DNA of 59,948 bases. It comes from Pseudomonas sp. Ant30-3 (lineage in GTDB: Bacteria > Pseudomonadota > Gammaproteobacteria > Pseudomonadales > Pseudomonadaceae). The translations under genes were made by a program, and so were the position numbers. The notes beneath the pieces were generated by a model. The model saw only the letters and a list, made by a program, of their open reading frames with translations, did not search any database and was not told the origin of the DNA. Of the stretch, positions 33,471 through 42,551 are shown one piece after another. The DNA lies in NCBI RefSeq assembly GCF_000690905.1, contig NZ_JMCL01000073.1, forward strand, positions 1 through 59,948. Reading direction: 5' to 3'. Position 1 is the first letter of the stretch, and the number at the start of each line of letters is the position of its first letter.

Positions 33471-34808
33471 ATGACCAGCGCCGCTACCGAGCAAGTCAGC
33501 CCGAAAACGCTGAAAAAAGTGATTGTCGCCGCGGCCATCGGCAACTTCGTCGAGTGGTTCGACTTTGCCGTTTATGGCTTTCTCGCCACGACCATCGCCC
33601 AGCAGTTTTTCCCCAGCGGCGATGCCAGCGTCGCCCTGCTGAAAACGTTCGCGGTGTTTGCCGTGGCCTTCGCCTTCCGGCCGCTCGGGGGGATTTTCTT
33701 CGGCATGCTCGGCGATCGGATTGGTCGCAAGCGCACGCTGGCCATGACCATTTTGCTGATGGCGGGTGCGACGACCCTGATCGGTCTGCTGCCCACCTAC
33801 GCCGCGATTGGCGTGATCGCGCCGATCCTGCTCACCCTGATCCGCTGCGCTCAAGGGTTTTCTGCCGGGGGCGAATACGCGGGTGCGTGCGCCTATCTGA
33901 TGGAGCATGCGCCGAATCACAAGCGGGCCTGGTATGGCAGCTTCATTCCGGTATCGACCTTTTCTGCGTTCGCGGCGGCGGCTGTGGTGGCGTATGCGCT
34001 GGAAGCCTCGTTGTCGGCCGAAGCCATGGGCAGTTGGGGCTGGCGCCTGCCGTTTCTGATCGCTGCGCCGCTGGGTCTGGTGGGGCTTTATCTGCGCTGG
34101 AAGCTTGATGAAACCCCGGCATTCCAGGCCGTGACTCAGGAACACGCGGTGGCGCATTCGCCGCTCAAGGACACCCTGCGCAACCATGGCGCCGCTATTT
34201 GCTGCCTGGGCGCTTTCGTTTCGCTGACGGCCCTGTCGTTTTACATGTTCACCACTTACTTCGCGACTTACCTGCAAGTGGCCGGCGGTTTGAGCCGTGC
34301 TGCGGCGTTGCTGGTGTCGCTGATCGCGCTGATTTTTGCCGCGGCGATCTGCCCGCTCGCCGGGTGGTATTCCGACCGGGTCGGGCGGCGGATGACTGTG
34401 ATGACGGCGTGTGCGCTATTGATTGTCGCGGTGTATCCATCATTCCTGATGGCCAGCTCCGGCTCGTTCGCAGCGTCCATTGCCGGCGTCATGCTGCTGG
34501 CGATTGGCGCGGTGTTGTGTGGCGTGGTCACCGCCGCCCTGCTCTCGGAGACCTTTCCCACGCGCACCCGTTACACCGCGTCGGCGATCACCTACAACAT
34601 GGCGTACACCCTGTTTGGCGGCACCGCGCCGCTTGTGGCAACGTGGTTGATCAGCGCCACCGGCAGCAATCTCTCGCCGGCGTTTTATTTGATGGCCGTG
34701 GCGTTGATGGCGTTGGCCGGTGGACTGGCACTGCCGGAAACCTCGCGAATTTCCCTGCACGATATTCCCGCAGGCGATGCCACAACGGCGAAACCCGTCG
34801 TGGTCTGA
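33471..34808 (+). CDS. MFS transporter, metabolite:H+ symporter (MHS) family
   Basis: A 445-residue 12-helix permease. The MHS hallmark GNFVEWFDFAVYGFLATTIA is in helix 1, FRPLGGIFFGMLGDRIGRKR in the loop 2-3 region, and RCAQGFSAGGEYAGACAYLM in helix 4. Such carriers take up dicarboxylates, citrate, proline/betaine or shikimate with protons; the substrate here is not evident. The ATG with GAGG seven bases before it was chosen over one eight codons upstream. It ends at a bidirectional terminator. Confidence 0.9.
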   Translation: MTSAATEQVSPKTLKKVIVAAAIGNFVEWFDFAVYGFLATTIAQQFFPSGDASVALLKTFAVFAVAFAFRPLGGIFFGMLGDRIGRKRTLAMTILLMAGATTLIGLLPTYAAIGVIAPILLTLIRCAQGFSAGGEYAGACAYLMEHAPNHKRAWYGSFIPVSTFSAFAAAAVVAYALEASLSAEAMGSWGWRLPFLIAAPLGLVGLYLRWKLDETPAFQAVTQEHAVAHSPLKDTLRNHGAAICCLGAFVSLTALSFYMFTTYFATYLQVAGGLSRAAALLVSLIALIFAAAICPLAGWYSDRVGRRMTVMTACALLIVAVYPSFLMASSGSFAASIAGVMLLAIGAVLCGVVTAALLSETFPTRTRYTASAITYNMAYTLFGGTAPLVATWLISATGSNLSPAFYLMAVALMALAGGLALPETSRISLHDIPAGDATTAKPVVV

Positions 34809-34813
34809 CGGTC

Positions 34814-34844
34814 AAAAAAAATCCCGTGTTGGCGGGATTTTTTT
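34814..34844. terminator. Bidirectional terminator between the MHS transporter and map genes
   Basis: ATCCCG (34821-34826) pairs with CGGGAT (34833-34838) and is flanked by an A run before and a T run after, so it can end transcripts from either side. It serves two convergent genes. Confidence 0.88.
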
Positions 34845-34874
34845 CACTCGGGACTGGCGGTGCCGGCACTCGGT

Positions 34875-35681
34875 CTAAGGCAATGCCGACTCGACGGCAG
34901 GTTGCTCATGAACGGCGACTTCAGGCCACTGCGTCAGCACGTCGAAGCCATCGTCCGTCACCGCGATCATGTGCTCCCACTGCGCGGAAAGGGATTGATC
35001 CTTGGTGACCACTGTCCAGCGATCGCCCAGGGTTTTCACGTGACGCTTACCGGCGTTCAGCATCGGCTCGATGGTGAATATCATGCCCTTCTTCAGCTTC
35101 AGGCCCTGCCCCGGATAACCGTAATGGAGAATCTGCGGTTCATCGTGATACACCTTGCCGATGCCATGGCCGCAATATTCGCGCACGACGCTGAAACCGG
35201 CGTTCTCGGCGACCTGCTGAATGGCATGGCCGATATCGCCCAGCGTCGCGCCGGGACGCACGACACGGATGCCCGCCCACATGGCTTCATAAGTGGTGTC
35301 GATCAGCCGCTGTGCCTCGGCACTCACTTCGCCCACCCGGTACATCCGGCTCGTGTCGCCATACCAGCCATCCTTGAGGACAGCGATGTCGATGTTGAGG
35401 ATGTCGCCGTCCTTCAGCGGCTCATCTGAGGGAATGCCGTGGCAGACGGTTTCGTTGACCGAAGCGCAGATGGTTTTTGGATAGCCGTGGTAACCGATGT
35501 TGCCCGGGATGGCTTTCTGCACGTCGACGATGTACTGGCGGCACAGGGCGTCCAGTTCATTGGTGCTGATGCCCGGTTTGACATGAGGTGTGATCATCGC
35601 CAGCACTTCAGCGGCCAGGGCGGCGGCGGCGCGGGATCGGGCGATGTCTGCGGCGCTGTGAATGATGACATTCGCCTTCAT
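34875..35681 (-). CDS. map: Type I methionine aminopeptidase
   Basis: A 268-residue M24-family metallopeptidase that removes the initiator methionine. The metal ligands sit in DILNIDIAVLKDGWYGDTSR (two aspartates), CGHGIGKVYHDEP (histidine) and IFTIEPML (glutamate), with the last glutamate in DQSLSAQWEHM. The start is the ATG giving MKANVIIH; its first base overlaps the last codon of the ParD-like gene (ATGA). Because Pseudomonas chromosomes usually carry another map gene next to rpsB, this one is probably a second, non-essential copy (inference). Confidence 0.9.
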   Translation of the reverse strand: MKANVIIHSAADIARSRAAAALAAEVLAMITPHVKPGISTNELDALCRQYIVDVQKAIPGNIGYHGYPKTICASVNETVCHGIPSDEPLKDGDILNIDIAVLKDGWYGDTSRMYRVGEVSAEAQRLIDTTYEAMWAGIRVVRPGATLGDIGHAIQQVAENAGFSVVREYCGHGIGKVYHDEPQILHYGYPGQGLKLKKGMIFTIEPMLNAGKRHVKTLGDRWTVVTKDQSLSAQWEHMIAVTDDGFDVLTQWPEVAVHEQPAVESALP

Positions 35682-35947
35682 GCTTCTGCCCCCGTTGTTG
35701 CGCGGGCGGCGCTGCTCGCCGGCAGCGCGCTGGCATCGCACAAGTGCGCAACATCAAGGCCGCCCGCCAGCTCGGCGCGAATCAGCAATCGGTTGATCTC
35801 GTTGTGATTGAGTTCTGGATGCAGCTCGGCGAGCATGCCGATACGCATCCAGTGCTCCGCTTGGGCGTTGATCGAGCGGCTTAACGCGTTGCCGGCGATG
35901 CGCAGATTGTCATGCATTGCTTCGGAGATTTTGACGATGCCCATCAT
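35678..35947 (-). CDS. ParD-like small protein upstream of map
   Basis: An 89-residue protein of the ParD-like type: MHDNLRIAGNALSRSINAQA matches the ribbon-helix-helix N-terminal region, followed by AEHWMRIGML and LNHNEINRLLIRAELAGG. Family members are annotated as ParD-like antitoxins, but no ParE toxin is adjacent; instead the gene overlaps a methionine aminopeptidase gene. Two ATG codons follow each other at the start. The genes are translationally coupled, so it may regulate or partner with the peptidase. Confidence 0.75.
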   Translation of the reverse strand: MMGIVKISEAMHDNLRIAGNALSRSINAQAEHWMRIGMLAELHPELNHNEINRLLIRAELAGGLDVAHLCDASALPASSAARATTGAEA

Positions 35948-36075
35948 TCACACCTATACGAAACGACTATGAAACGTATATTAGACAGACAACCTGAGGA
36001 TCGCAACGGTCAATTGCTCAGAACGATCGCGCTTGCTGTAGAGTCCAAGCGAGAGACTTCGATCGAGTGGCCGCA

Positions 36076-36612
36076 ATGATATTCAACGCACTGGTTTTCT
36101 TCACCACGCTGATCGGCATGGAAGTGTTCGCGTTTTTTGCTCATAAATACGTGATGCACGGTTTCGGTTGGGGCTGGCACCGCTCCCACCACGAACCCAG
36201 AACCGGCTGGTTTGAAAAAAACGATCTGTACGCAGTGGTGTTCGCGGCGTTTGCCATTGTGTTGATTGCGTTGGGCACACAAGGGATGCACCCGCTGGAA
36301 TGGATTGGTGCAGGCATGACGGCTTATGGTTTTCTGTATTTTCTGGCGCACGACGGCTTGGTGCACAAGCGCTGGCCGTTGAAATTTGTACCTCGCTCCG
36401 GCTATCTCAAGCGCCTATATCAGGCTCACCTGATGCACCACGCGGTGTCTGGAAAAGACCGCTGCGTGTCCTTCGGCTTTCTCTTTGCGCCGTCTACCGC
36501 CCGCCTGCGGGCCCAGCTGCGCAAGTTGCACGCGGGGCCGCTTCACAAGGGTGACGAGGACGTTGCCACAGCGTCGCCGGACGCGGCGGCCACGGCTTCG
36601 CGCGGCGAGTGA
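36076..36612 (+). CDS. crtZ: Beta-carotene hydroxylase (zeaxanthin synthesis)
   Basis: A 178-residue non-haem di-iron membrane hydroxylase of the fatty-acid hydroxylase fold. The histidine clusters are FAHKYVMH, HRSHHEP, FLAHDGLVHKRW and HLMHHAVSG, as in bacterial CrtZ. It adds hydroxyl groups to both beta rings of beta-carotene giving zeaxanthin, at the inner membrane. The coding end overlaps the 3' end of the convergent crtB by 119 bases. The C-terminal 30 residues are alanine-rich and poorly conserved. Confidence 0.92.
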   Translation: MIFNALVFFTTLIGMEVFAFFAHKYVMHGFGWGWHRSHHEPRTGWFEKNDLYAVVFAAFAIVLIALGTQGMHPLEWIGAGMTAYGFLYFLAHDGLVHKRWPLKFVPRSGYLKRLYQAHLMHHAVSGKDRCVSFGFLFAPSTARLRAQLRKLHAGPLHKGDEDVATASPDAAATASRGE

Positions 36613-37483
36613 ACGCCCGCCAGGCACCCAGACTGATCAGGCGTAATTTATCCAGCTTCGAGGTCGAGACCCGCACGTCCCATGCCCGCGCGCCGGCGGC
36701 ATCGACCTTGACGCCGATCTCGCGATATACCCCGCCGGCCGTGGCGACCGCCCATGCCGAACGTCCGCTGAGCGCTGCCATGCCGGCCTCGGCGCTGGCG
36801 TAAAACGGTTCGGCCAGTACCACCAGACGTTGCGCCAGCACGGCCACGCTTTGACGATATTGCGGCTCGGCAAGCCGCTCGCGCGGTATCCCCAGCTCTG
36901 CCAGCCAATCGGCCGGTAAGTAGCAGCGCCCTACGCCAGCGTCTTCAATAATATCGCGGGCAATATTGGTCAGCTGGAATGCCATGCCCAGGTCGCAAGC
37001 GCGGTCAAGAGTGGGCTCGTCGCGGACGTTCATCACCTGCGCCATCATCAACCCGACCACGCCGGCTACGTGGTAGCAATACTCCAGCGTATCTTCGATC
37101 CTGAGGTATTCGCGCAGATGCACATCCATCGCAAAACCGGCGAGATGGTCCATCGCATAGACCTGACGAATGCCATGGCGCTCGACCACCTCTTTGAACG
37201 CGGCAAAGGCCGGCGCCGACACCGGGCGACCGGCATACACGTCCTGAGTTTGCGCAACCAGATCGTCCAGGCGCTGCTGCGCCAGCCCGGCATCCAGCAC
37301 TGTCGCCGAGTGGCCGGCCTCCTGACCATCAATCACGTCATCACAATGTCGGCACCACGCGTACAGCATCACCGCACTTCGCCGGGTCGCGGGATCAAAC
37401 AGACGCGACGCCGCTGCAAAGCTCTTCGAGCCGACCGTGATGCTTTGCGTGGCGTGGTCCAGAAGCGTCTGCTGATCGCTCAT
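36494..37483 (-). CDS. crtB: Phytoene synthase
   Basis: A 329-residue prenyltransferase joining two geranylgeranyl diphosphates into phytoene. Both aspartate-rich motifs are present: WCRHCDDVIDG near residue 45 and NIARDIIEDAGVGRCYLP near residue 165, with SKSFAAASRLF near the start. The last 35 residues are arginine- and alanine-rich and lie antisense to crtZ, so the end may have been extended by loss of an earlier stop. The start overlaps the crtI stop by four bases. Confidence 0.93.
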   Translation of the reverse strand: MSDQQTLLDHATQSITVGSKSFAAASRLFDPATRRSAVMLYAWCRHCDDVIDGQEAGHSATVLDAGLAQQRLDDLVAQTQDVYAGRPVSAPAFAAFKEVVERHGIRQVYAMDHLAGFAMDVHLREYLRIEDTLEYCYHVAGVVGLMMAQVMNVRDEPTLDRACDLGMAFQLTNIARDIIEDAGVGRCYLPADWLAELGIPRERLAEPQYRQSVAVLAQRLVVLAEPFYASAEAGMAALSGRSAWAVATAGGVYREIGVKVDAAGARAWDVRVSTSKLDKLRLISLGAWRAFTRRAKPWPPRPATLWQRPRHPCEAAPRATCAAGPAGGR

Positions 37484-38970
37484 CGCTGCAAGTCTCCCAG
37501 CATCAGCCCGGCGGTTGCCTTGGCGGAGCCGATCACCCCCGGCACGCCGGCGCCAGGATGCGTGCCCGCGCCCACCAGGTAGACGTTGCCCAGGCTCGCG
37601 TCGCGGTTGTGTGGGCGGAACCAGGCGCTTTGCCGCAGGATCGGTTCCAGCGAAAACGCCGAACCCAAATGCGCGTTCAGCTCGTCGCGGAAATCATTGG
37701 GCGTGAAGATGCGGCTGGTAACCAGATCTTCACGCAGGCCAGGCATGTAATGCTTTTCCAGGTAGGCAAAAATCCGGTCGCGGTAGCGCGGCCCTTCTAC
37801 TTCCCAGTCGATCGGCGCGTTACCCAGATGCGGCACCGGCGACAGCACGTAATGGCTGGAGCAGCCCGGCGGCGCGAGGCTTGGATCGGTGATGCACGGC
37901 GCATGCAGGTACAGTGAAAAGTCCTCGGCCAGTGCCTCGCCCTGGAAAATCTCGCTAATCAACTCGCGATAGCGCGGGCCAAAGCAGACGGTGTGATGTT
38001 GCAACTGCGGCTGCGGCCGCTTGAGCCCGAAATGGATGACGAACAGCGAGTTGCTGAAGCGTTTGCCCTTGAGCCGCGCACTTTCCTTTTGCCCGCGCGG
38101 ATGATCACCCAACAGCGTCGCATACGTGTGGATGACATCGGCATTCGAGGCGACGCTGTCTGCTTGAAATTGCCGACCGTCCTGCAGACGCACACCCGTG
38201 GCGCGGTCGCCGCTGACTTCGATTTTGGCCACGTCGGCGTTCAGTTCGACCCGCCCACCGATGTCCTCAAACAGCTTGACCATGCCCTGCACCAGCGCGC
38301 CTGTGCCGCCCTTGGGAAACCACACACCCCACTCGCGTTCCAGCGCGTGGATGAGGGTATAGATCGACGACGTCGCGAACGGATTGCCCCCCACCAGCAA
38401 CGAGTGAAAGGAAAACGCCTGGCGCAATTTGTCGTCCTCGATGAACTGCGACACCATCGAATACACGCTGCGCCAGGCTTGCAGTCTGGCCAGTTGCGGC
38501 CCGGCCTGGACCATGTCGCGAAAGGACAGGAACGGCACGGCACCGAGCTTCAGATAACCTTCCTGAAACACCGCTTTCGAATACGCCAGAAAACGCTGAT
38601 AGCCGGCGACGTCATTGGGGTTCATCGCATGAATCTGGCGGTCCAGCGAGGCCTGGTCATTGCCGTAATCGAACGACGTGCCATCCTCCCAGCACAGCCG
38701 ATAAAACGGCGAAACCGGCAGCAGCTCGACGTAATCCTTGATCGATTTGCCCGCCGCGCTGAACAACTCTTCGATCGCGCTCGGATCGGTGATCACCGTA
38801 GGCCCGGCATCGAACGTGAATCCCTGATCGTGATAAACGTAAGCTCGGCCACCGGGTTTGTCGCGCTTCTCCAGCAACGTGGTCTGCACACCGGCTGCCT
38901 GCAGACGGATCGCCAGCGCCAGCCCGCCAAAACCCGCGCCAATCACGATTGCAGTCTTTTGCTCAGTCAT
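37480..38970 (-). CDS. crtI: Phytoene desaturase (lycopene-forming)
   Basis: A 496-residue FAD flavoprotein. The N-terminal dinucleotide fold is VIGAGFGGLALAIRLQAAG; the carotenoid desaturase C-terminal signature is NVYLVGAGTHPGAGVPGVIG. It inserts four double bonds into phytoene to give lycopene. The length is normal for CrtI. Start and stop codons overlap the neighbouring crtY and crtB genes, so the minus-strand genes form one tightly coupled transcript. Confidence 0.94.
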   Translation of the reverse strand: MTEQKTAIVIGAGFGGLALAIRLQAAGVQTTLLEKRDKPGGRAYVYHDQGFTFDAGPTVITDPSAIEELFSAAGKSIKDYVELLPVSPFYRLCWEDGTSFDYGNDQASLDRQIHAMNPNDVAGYQRFLAYSKAVFQEGYLKLGAVPFLSFRDMVQAGPQLARLQAWRSVYSMVSQFIEDDKLRQAFSFHSLLVGGNPFATSSIYTLIHALEREWGVWFPKGGTGALVQGMVKLFEDIGGRVELNADVAKIEVSGDRATGVRLQDGRQFQADSVASNADVIHTYATLLGDHPRGQKESARLKGKRFSNSLFVIHFGLKRPQPQLQHHTVCFGPRYRELISEIFQGEALAEDFSLYLHAPCITDPSLAPPGCSSHYVLSPVPHLGNAPIDWEVEGPRYRDRIFAYLEKHYMPGLREDLVTSRIFTPNDFRDELNAHLGSAFSLEPILRQSAWFRPHNRDASLGNVYLVGAGTHPGAGVPGVIGSAKATAGLMLGDLQR

Positions 38971-40133
38971 CGGAAGTTCTCATAATGCCGGGGCCGAAGC
39001 CGGAAAGCGGCGTGCACGGCTTCACCGACCGGAACCGGTGGCTTGCCCGTGAGCACTCGAAGTTTGTCGCGCAGTGAACTGTCGCCCGCATAAAACCGCT
39101 CGATCAGCCCTTCAGACAATCCGTAGAAACGCTGCATGACTTGCCAGCGATCCTGTGGGCGCCCGGCCAGAAACAGCATGCGGTTGAGCAACCGATAGAA
39201 GCCCTGGCGCTGCCATTGCTGCCGGGCGCATTCACGCATGCCACTGGCGAGCGAGTCGGCGTCGAGTGATCGCTGCGTGGCGACCCAGTCCGCCAGGCGC
39301 ACCGCGTGTGGCAACGAATAGCCCGTGGTGCAGTGGAATAATCCGGCGCGCAGACCGGAGCGCGGCTGGCCCTGAGCCTCATCCCAGAACGCCTCGAAAT
39401 CGCCCGCCAGCGTGATCGGCAAAACGCCCTGCTCTTCGCGCAAACAGGCGGCGACGGACCAGCCCTGCTGACGCACATAGTCGGCGATGTGCTGGCGCAG
39501 CTGCTCATGGGACAGCGATTGGCGGTCAACATAATGGGTGTCTTCGACGAGCACGGTGTCGGCGGAAAACGGCAACACGTAAACAAATCGATAGCCGTCG
39601 CCCTGCGCGACACGCGCGTCCATGATGATCGGCGACGTCAAGCCGTGGGGCGCGTGCAAGCGCAGTAATTGCCCGAGAAAGGCCTGTTTGCCCAACACCA
39701 TGTGAGCACTCGGCTGTACGCCGCGACCGTCAATAACGGCAGCGGCCTCAAGGGTTTCACCGTTTTCCAGCACCACGCTGCGTGGGCTGATTTTGGCGAT
39801 ACGCTGGCCGGTCCGCAGGTCCGCGCCCAGCGCCTGCTCGATCACCGCGGCAAAACGTTCGGAGGTGATGCTGGCGTAGCCGCTGTTCATGCGCCGGGAA
39901 CGTGCAGGGAAATGCACGTAATAGCTGGGCCAGGTTTTGACAATCAGCGGCGTGATCCATCGATGCTGTGCGGCACTGAGGTCGCCGTGATGGAAAGACC
40001 AAGTGTGATTACCGCCCAGTTTCGGTTGTTCTTCAATGCACAGCACGCGCAGGTCTGGCCGGGTCTGTTTGAGGCGCCAGGCAATCAGTCCATTGGCCAG
40101 ACCGCCACCGGCGAGAATCAGGTCGTGGCTCAT
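38967..40133 (-). CDS. crtY: Lycopene beta-cyclase
   Basis: A 388-residue CrtY-type lycopene cyclase. The N-terminal FAD/NAD fold is DLILAGGGLANGLIAWRLKQ; LGGNHTWSFHH is the family motif near residue 45; GDGYRFVYVLPFSADTVLVE and DTHYVD is the cyclase motif. It makes beta-carotene from lycopene. The ATG that overlaps the crtX stop (ATGA) fits the family start exactly; a much longer upstream extension of the frame runs inside crtX and is not used. Confidence 0.93.
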   Translation of the reverse strand: MSHDLILAGGGLANGLIAWRLKQTRPDLRVLCIEEQPKLGGNHTWSFHHGDLSAAQHRWITPLIVKTWPSYYVHFPARSRRMNSGYASITSERFAAVIEQALGADLRTGQRIAKISPRSVVLENGETLEAAAVIDGRGVQPSAHMVLGKQAFLGQLLRLHAPHGLTSPIIMDARVAQGDGYRFVYVLPFSADTVLVEDTHYVDRQSLSHEQLRQHIADYVRQQGWSVAACLREEQGVLPITLAGDFEAFWDEAQGQPRSGLRAGLFHCTTGYSLPHAVRLADWVATQRSLDADSLASGMRECARQQWQRQGFYRLLNRMLFLAGRPQDRWQVMQRFYGLSEGLIERFYAGDSSLRDKLRVLTGKPPVPVGEAVHAAFRLRPRHYENFR

Positions 40134-41404
40134 ATCACTTCTCCGGTCCACACGGGCTGGCCGCTGCGGATCGCCACCTCGACGATGCTGGCCGCGCGCG
40201 TCACGCCACCAGCGGTGTGAATATCGGCCGCCAGCCAGTTGAGTGGCTCCGGCGGATGGGCGAGCAAGCCCTGCAAATGGCGGCTTATGGTCGAAGCACC
40301 CGCTCGACGATTCACGCTCACACCGGCGCCGCTGTAGTTGACCCGCGCCGCAACGCCAGGCTGATCGAAGGCGATGGGCATCACCAGCATCGGCGTGCGC
40401 GCCAAAATTGCATCCATCACCGTGTTCAGACCGCCATGGGTCACGACCGCATCCGCCTGCTGCAGCGCCCATTGCTGGGGCGCGAAATCCGTGACCCAGG
40501 TCGCGCCCTGGCGCTGCAACGTCTGCTCCTGAGCACTGGTCAATCTGCCGCAATGGGCGATCAACAGCTGTGCGTCGATGCGTCGGCAGGCCTTGGCAAT
40601 TTGCTTGAACATGCCCAGCCGCCCGCCTTGCATCGTCCCCAGACTAGCGAAGACAAATGGCCGGTCTGCTTCGATGGGCCAGTCGCCAGACGTCTCGGAC
40701 GACAGCGCCCGCAACGGGCCAACGGCATGAAAATGCGCCGGCCTGTGTTGGCGCGGGAAATCGAAGCTGTCGGTGGTCTGGCTGATCTGTGCCAGCGGCG
40801 ACAGGTAATGATGCACGCCATCGCGAGGCGGGATCGACAGTTGTTTCGAGGCCTGATGCAGGACGTCGCGCAACGGCCTCATGAACCAGTCATGCACCTG
40901 GCGGCTGCCGTCGTAAATGCGCTGGCTGCGTTCGTCGGTGGCGTAGGCAAACGGCATCACCGGCAACGGCAGCTTTGGTTCGCGGTTGATCGGCAACGCA
41001 CAGGCCACCGATATAAAGGGCAGCCCTAGCCCCTCGGCGACCAGGCCACCGGCCGCCTCCATCTGATCGCAGAGCATTGCGTCGATGCCCTCGCCTGCCA
41101 ATGCCGCGGGCAGTTCGGCACACAGCATCGCCGTGCTGTCACACAGGTCACGGATTACCCGGCGCAAACCCAGCGGACTGCCCGGATTCGCCGCGCGGCG
41201 CAATTGGCGTTCGAGACTGCCGGGCGGATGACTGCCGGCGCCCAGTGCGCGGAAGCCGATACGTGGATCGGTAAGCCAGTGGCGCGTGTCGGCCTGCTGG
41301 AAAAAAGTGACACGGTGCCCCCGATCCAGCAACTCCCCGCTCAGCGTCTGAAGGGCCTGGAAGTGGCTATAAAAACCGGGAGCGATCACTGCAAAATGGC
41401 TCAT
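40130..41404 (-). CDS. crtX: Zeaxanthin glucosyltransferase
   Basis: A 424-residue GT-B glycosyltransferase of the UDP-glucuronosyl/glucosyltransferase family. The N-terminal acceptor domain begins HFAVIAPGFYSHFQALQTLS; the donor-binding signature is VVTHGGLNTVMDAILARTPM and VMPIAFDQPGVAARV. It adds glucose to zeaxanthin. The stop overlaps crtY and the start overlaps the idi stop, each by four bases. Confidence 0.92.
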   Translation of the reverse strand: MSHFAVIAPGFYSHFQALQTLSGELLDRGHRVTFFQQADTRHWLTDPRIGFRALGAGSHPPGSLERQLRRAANPGSPLGLRRVIRDLCDSTAMLCAELPAALAGEGIDAMLCDQMEAAGGLVAEGLGLPFISVACALPINREPKLPLPVMPFAYATDERSQRIYDGSRQVHDWFMRPLRDVLHQASKQLSIPPRDGVHHYLSPLAQISQTTDSFDFPRQHRPAHFHAVGPLRALSSETSGDWPIEADRPFVFASLGTMQGGRLGMFKQIAKACRRIDAQLLIAHCGRLTSAQEQTLQRQGATWVTDFAPQQWALQQADAVVTHGGLNTVMDAILARTPMLVMPIAFDQPGVAARVNYSGAGVSVNRRAGASTISRHLQGLLAHPPEPLNWLAADIHTAGGVTRAASIVEVAIRSGQPVWTGEVI

Positions 41405-42456
41405 GGCTGCAAATCACCCAGGTTCAAAGGCGCCAGCAACCGGGCGTGACGTAACGCCTTGAGATCAGATGAGCCGGTGCAGAAACAGGCAATGCGCAGC
41501 TGACGGATGACAATGTCGAAGTGCTCGATGACGGCCGCCGTGGACAGTGTCGCGTCATGCAGAACACCCGCCGCCTGCCCCACCAGATCCGCGCCCATGC
41601 GAATGGCTTTTGCCGCATCGACACCGTTACGAATGCCACCCGAAGCAATTAAAGTTACATCCGGCAATACTTTTCGAACCATCGCCAGACTGTTCACCGT
41701 TGGAATGCCCCAATCGGCGAAGGCCATGGCCACTTCCCGATCCGCCGGCAGCGCGGCCCGTTCCGCCTCGACAGCTGCCCAACTCGTGCCGCCGCAGCCG
41801 GCGACGTCTATCACGCGCACGCCGGCCTGGACCAATGCCACTGCCACGTCTGCGGACAACCCGGCCCCAACTTCCTTGACGATCACCGGTACGCCAACAC
41901 TGTCGACGGTTCGGCGGATGGCCTCCAGCACCCCGCGCCAATCCTTGTCGCCTTCAGTCTGGACGGCTTCCTGCAGCGGGTTCAGATGAATGATCAGCGC
42001 GTTGGCTTGCAAATTGTCGACGGCACGCCGAGCCAGATCCATTCCGTCTTTTTCCAGCAATTGCGCGGCACCGATGTTGCTCAGCAACGCGATGTCCGGC
42101 GCCAGTCGACGCAGTTCGCGGGTCAGGCCCTGATCATTACCGCTGCGCAGACCGACCCGCTGGGAGCCCACTCCCATGGCAATCCCTAGCGCCTGCGCGG
42201 CTTCGGCCAGATGGCGGTTGATCGCGGTGGCGCGCTCTGCGCCGCCGGTCATGGAGCTGATCAGCAGCGGCGCGCGCAATTCAATTCCGAGCAGATTGCT
42301 GCGCAAATCGATCGCAGCCATGTCCAGATCCGGCAATGCGCAGTGCTCGAACCGGACCGCCTCGAGGCCATTGCTGACGGCATGGGCACCGCCCTGTCGG
42401 CCCAACACGATGTCCAGATGATCGTCCTTGCGCCGACTCAGGTCGCTTTTATTCAT
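41401..42456 (-). CDS. fni: Type 2 isopentenyl-diphosphate delta-isomerase
   Basis: A 351-residue FMN- and NADPH-dependent isomerase of the Fni/Idi-2 type that interconverts isopentenyl and dimethylallyl diphosphate. Family segments are SDLSRRKDDHLDIVLGR, PLLISSMTGGAE, GMGLDxx-equivalent AMGVGSQRVGLR, VIVKEVGAGLS and ASGGIRNGVDAAKAIRMGAD. The ATG with GGAG six bases upstream is chosen; longer starts lack similarity. It leads the minus-strand crt operon and raises precursor supply. Confidence 0.92.
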   Translation of the reverse strand: MNKSDLSRRKDDHLDIVLGRQGGAHAVSNGLEAVRFEHCALPDLDMAAIDLRSNLLGIELRAPLLISSMTGGAERATAINRHLAEAAQALGIAMGVGSQRVGLRSGNDQGLTRELRRLAPDIALLSNIGAAQLLEKDGMDLARRAVDNLQANALIIHLNPLQEAVQTEGDKDWRGVLEAIRRTVDSVGVPVIVKEVGAGLSADVAVALVQAGVRVIDVAGCGGTSWAAVEAERAALPADREVAMAFADWGIPTVNSLAMVRKVLPDVTLIASGGIRNGVDAAKAIRMGADLVGQAAGVLHDATLSTAAVIEHFDIVIRQLRIACFCTGSSDLKALRHARLLAPLNLGDLQP

Positions 42457-42514
42457 GGCTACTCCATTTACTCGGATCAATTTAGTCCGGACGCGGTCTG
42501 CTGATTGAGTAGTG

Positions 42515-42551
42515 TTGTACAAAGATCCTGCTAATGTACAGGTTATGTACA
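42515..42551. promoter_or_regulatory. TGTACA boxes in the idi/crtE divergent promoter
   Basis: Three TGTACA boxes lie at 42516-42521, 42535-42540 and 42546-42551, each in the form xTGTACAxxx; the last two are spaced 11 bases apart. Direct repeats of this form with 11-base spacing are known as binding sites for CarH/LitR-type B12-dependent photoreceptor repressors of carotenoid genes. No such regulator gene is seen in this window. Confidence 0.5.

Noticed and set aside
37993..38985. 330-codon plus-strand frame opposite crtI
   Set aside because: Antisense to a clear phytoene desaturase; no coherent domains.
38967..40553. Longer version of lycopene cyclase starting inside crtX
   Set aside because: The extra 140 residues are antigenic-looking shadow sequence from crtX; the family start matches the ATG at 40133.
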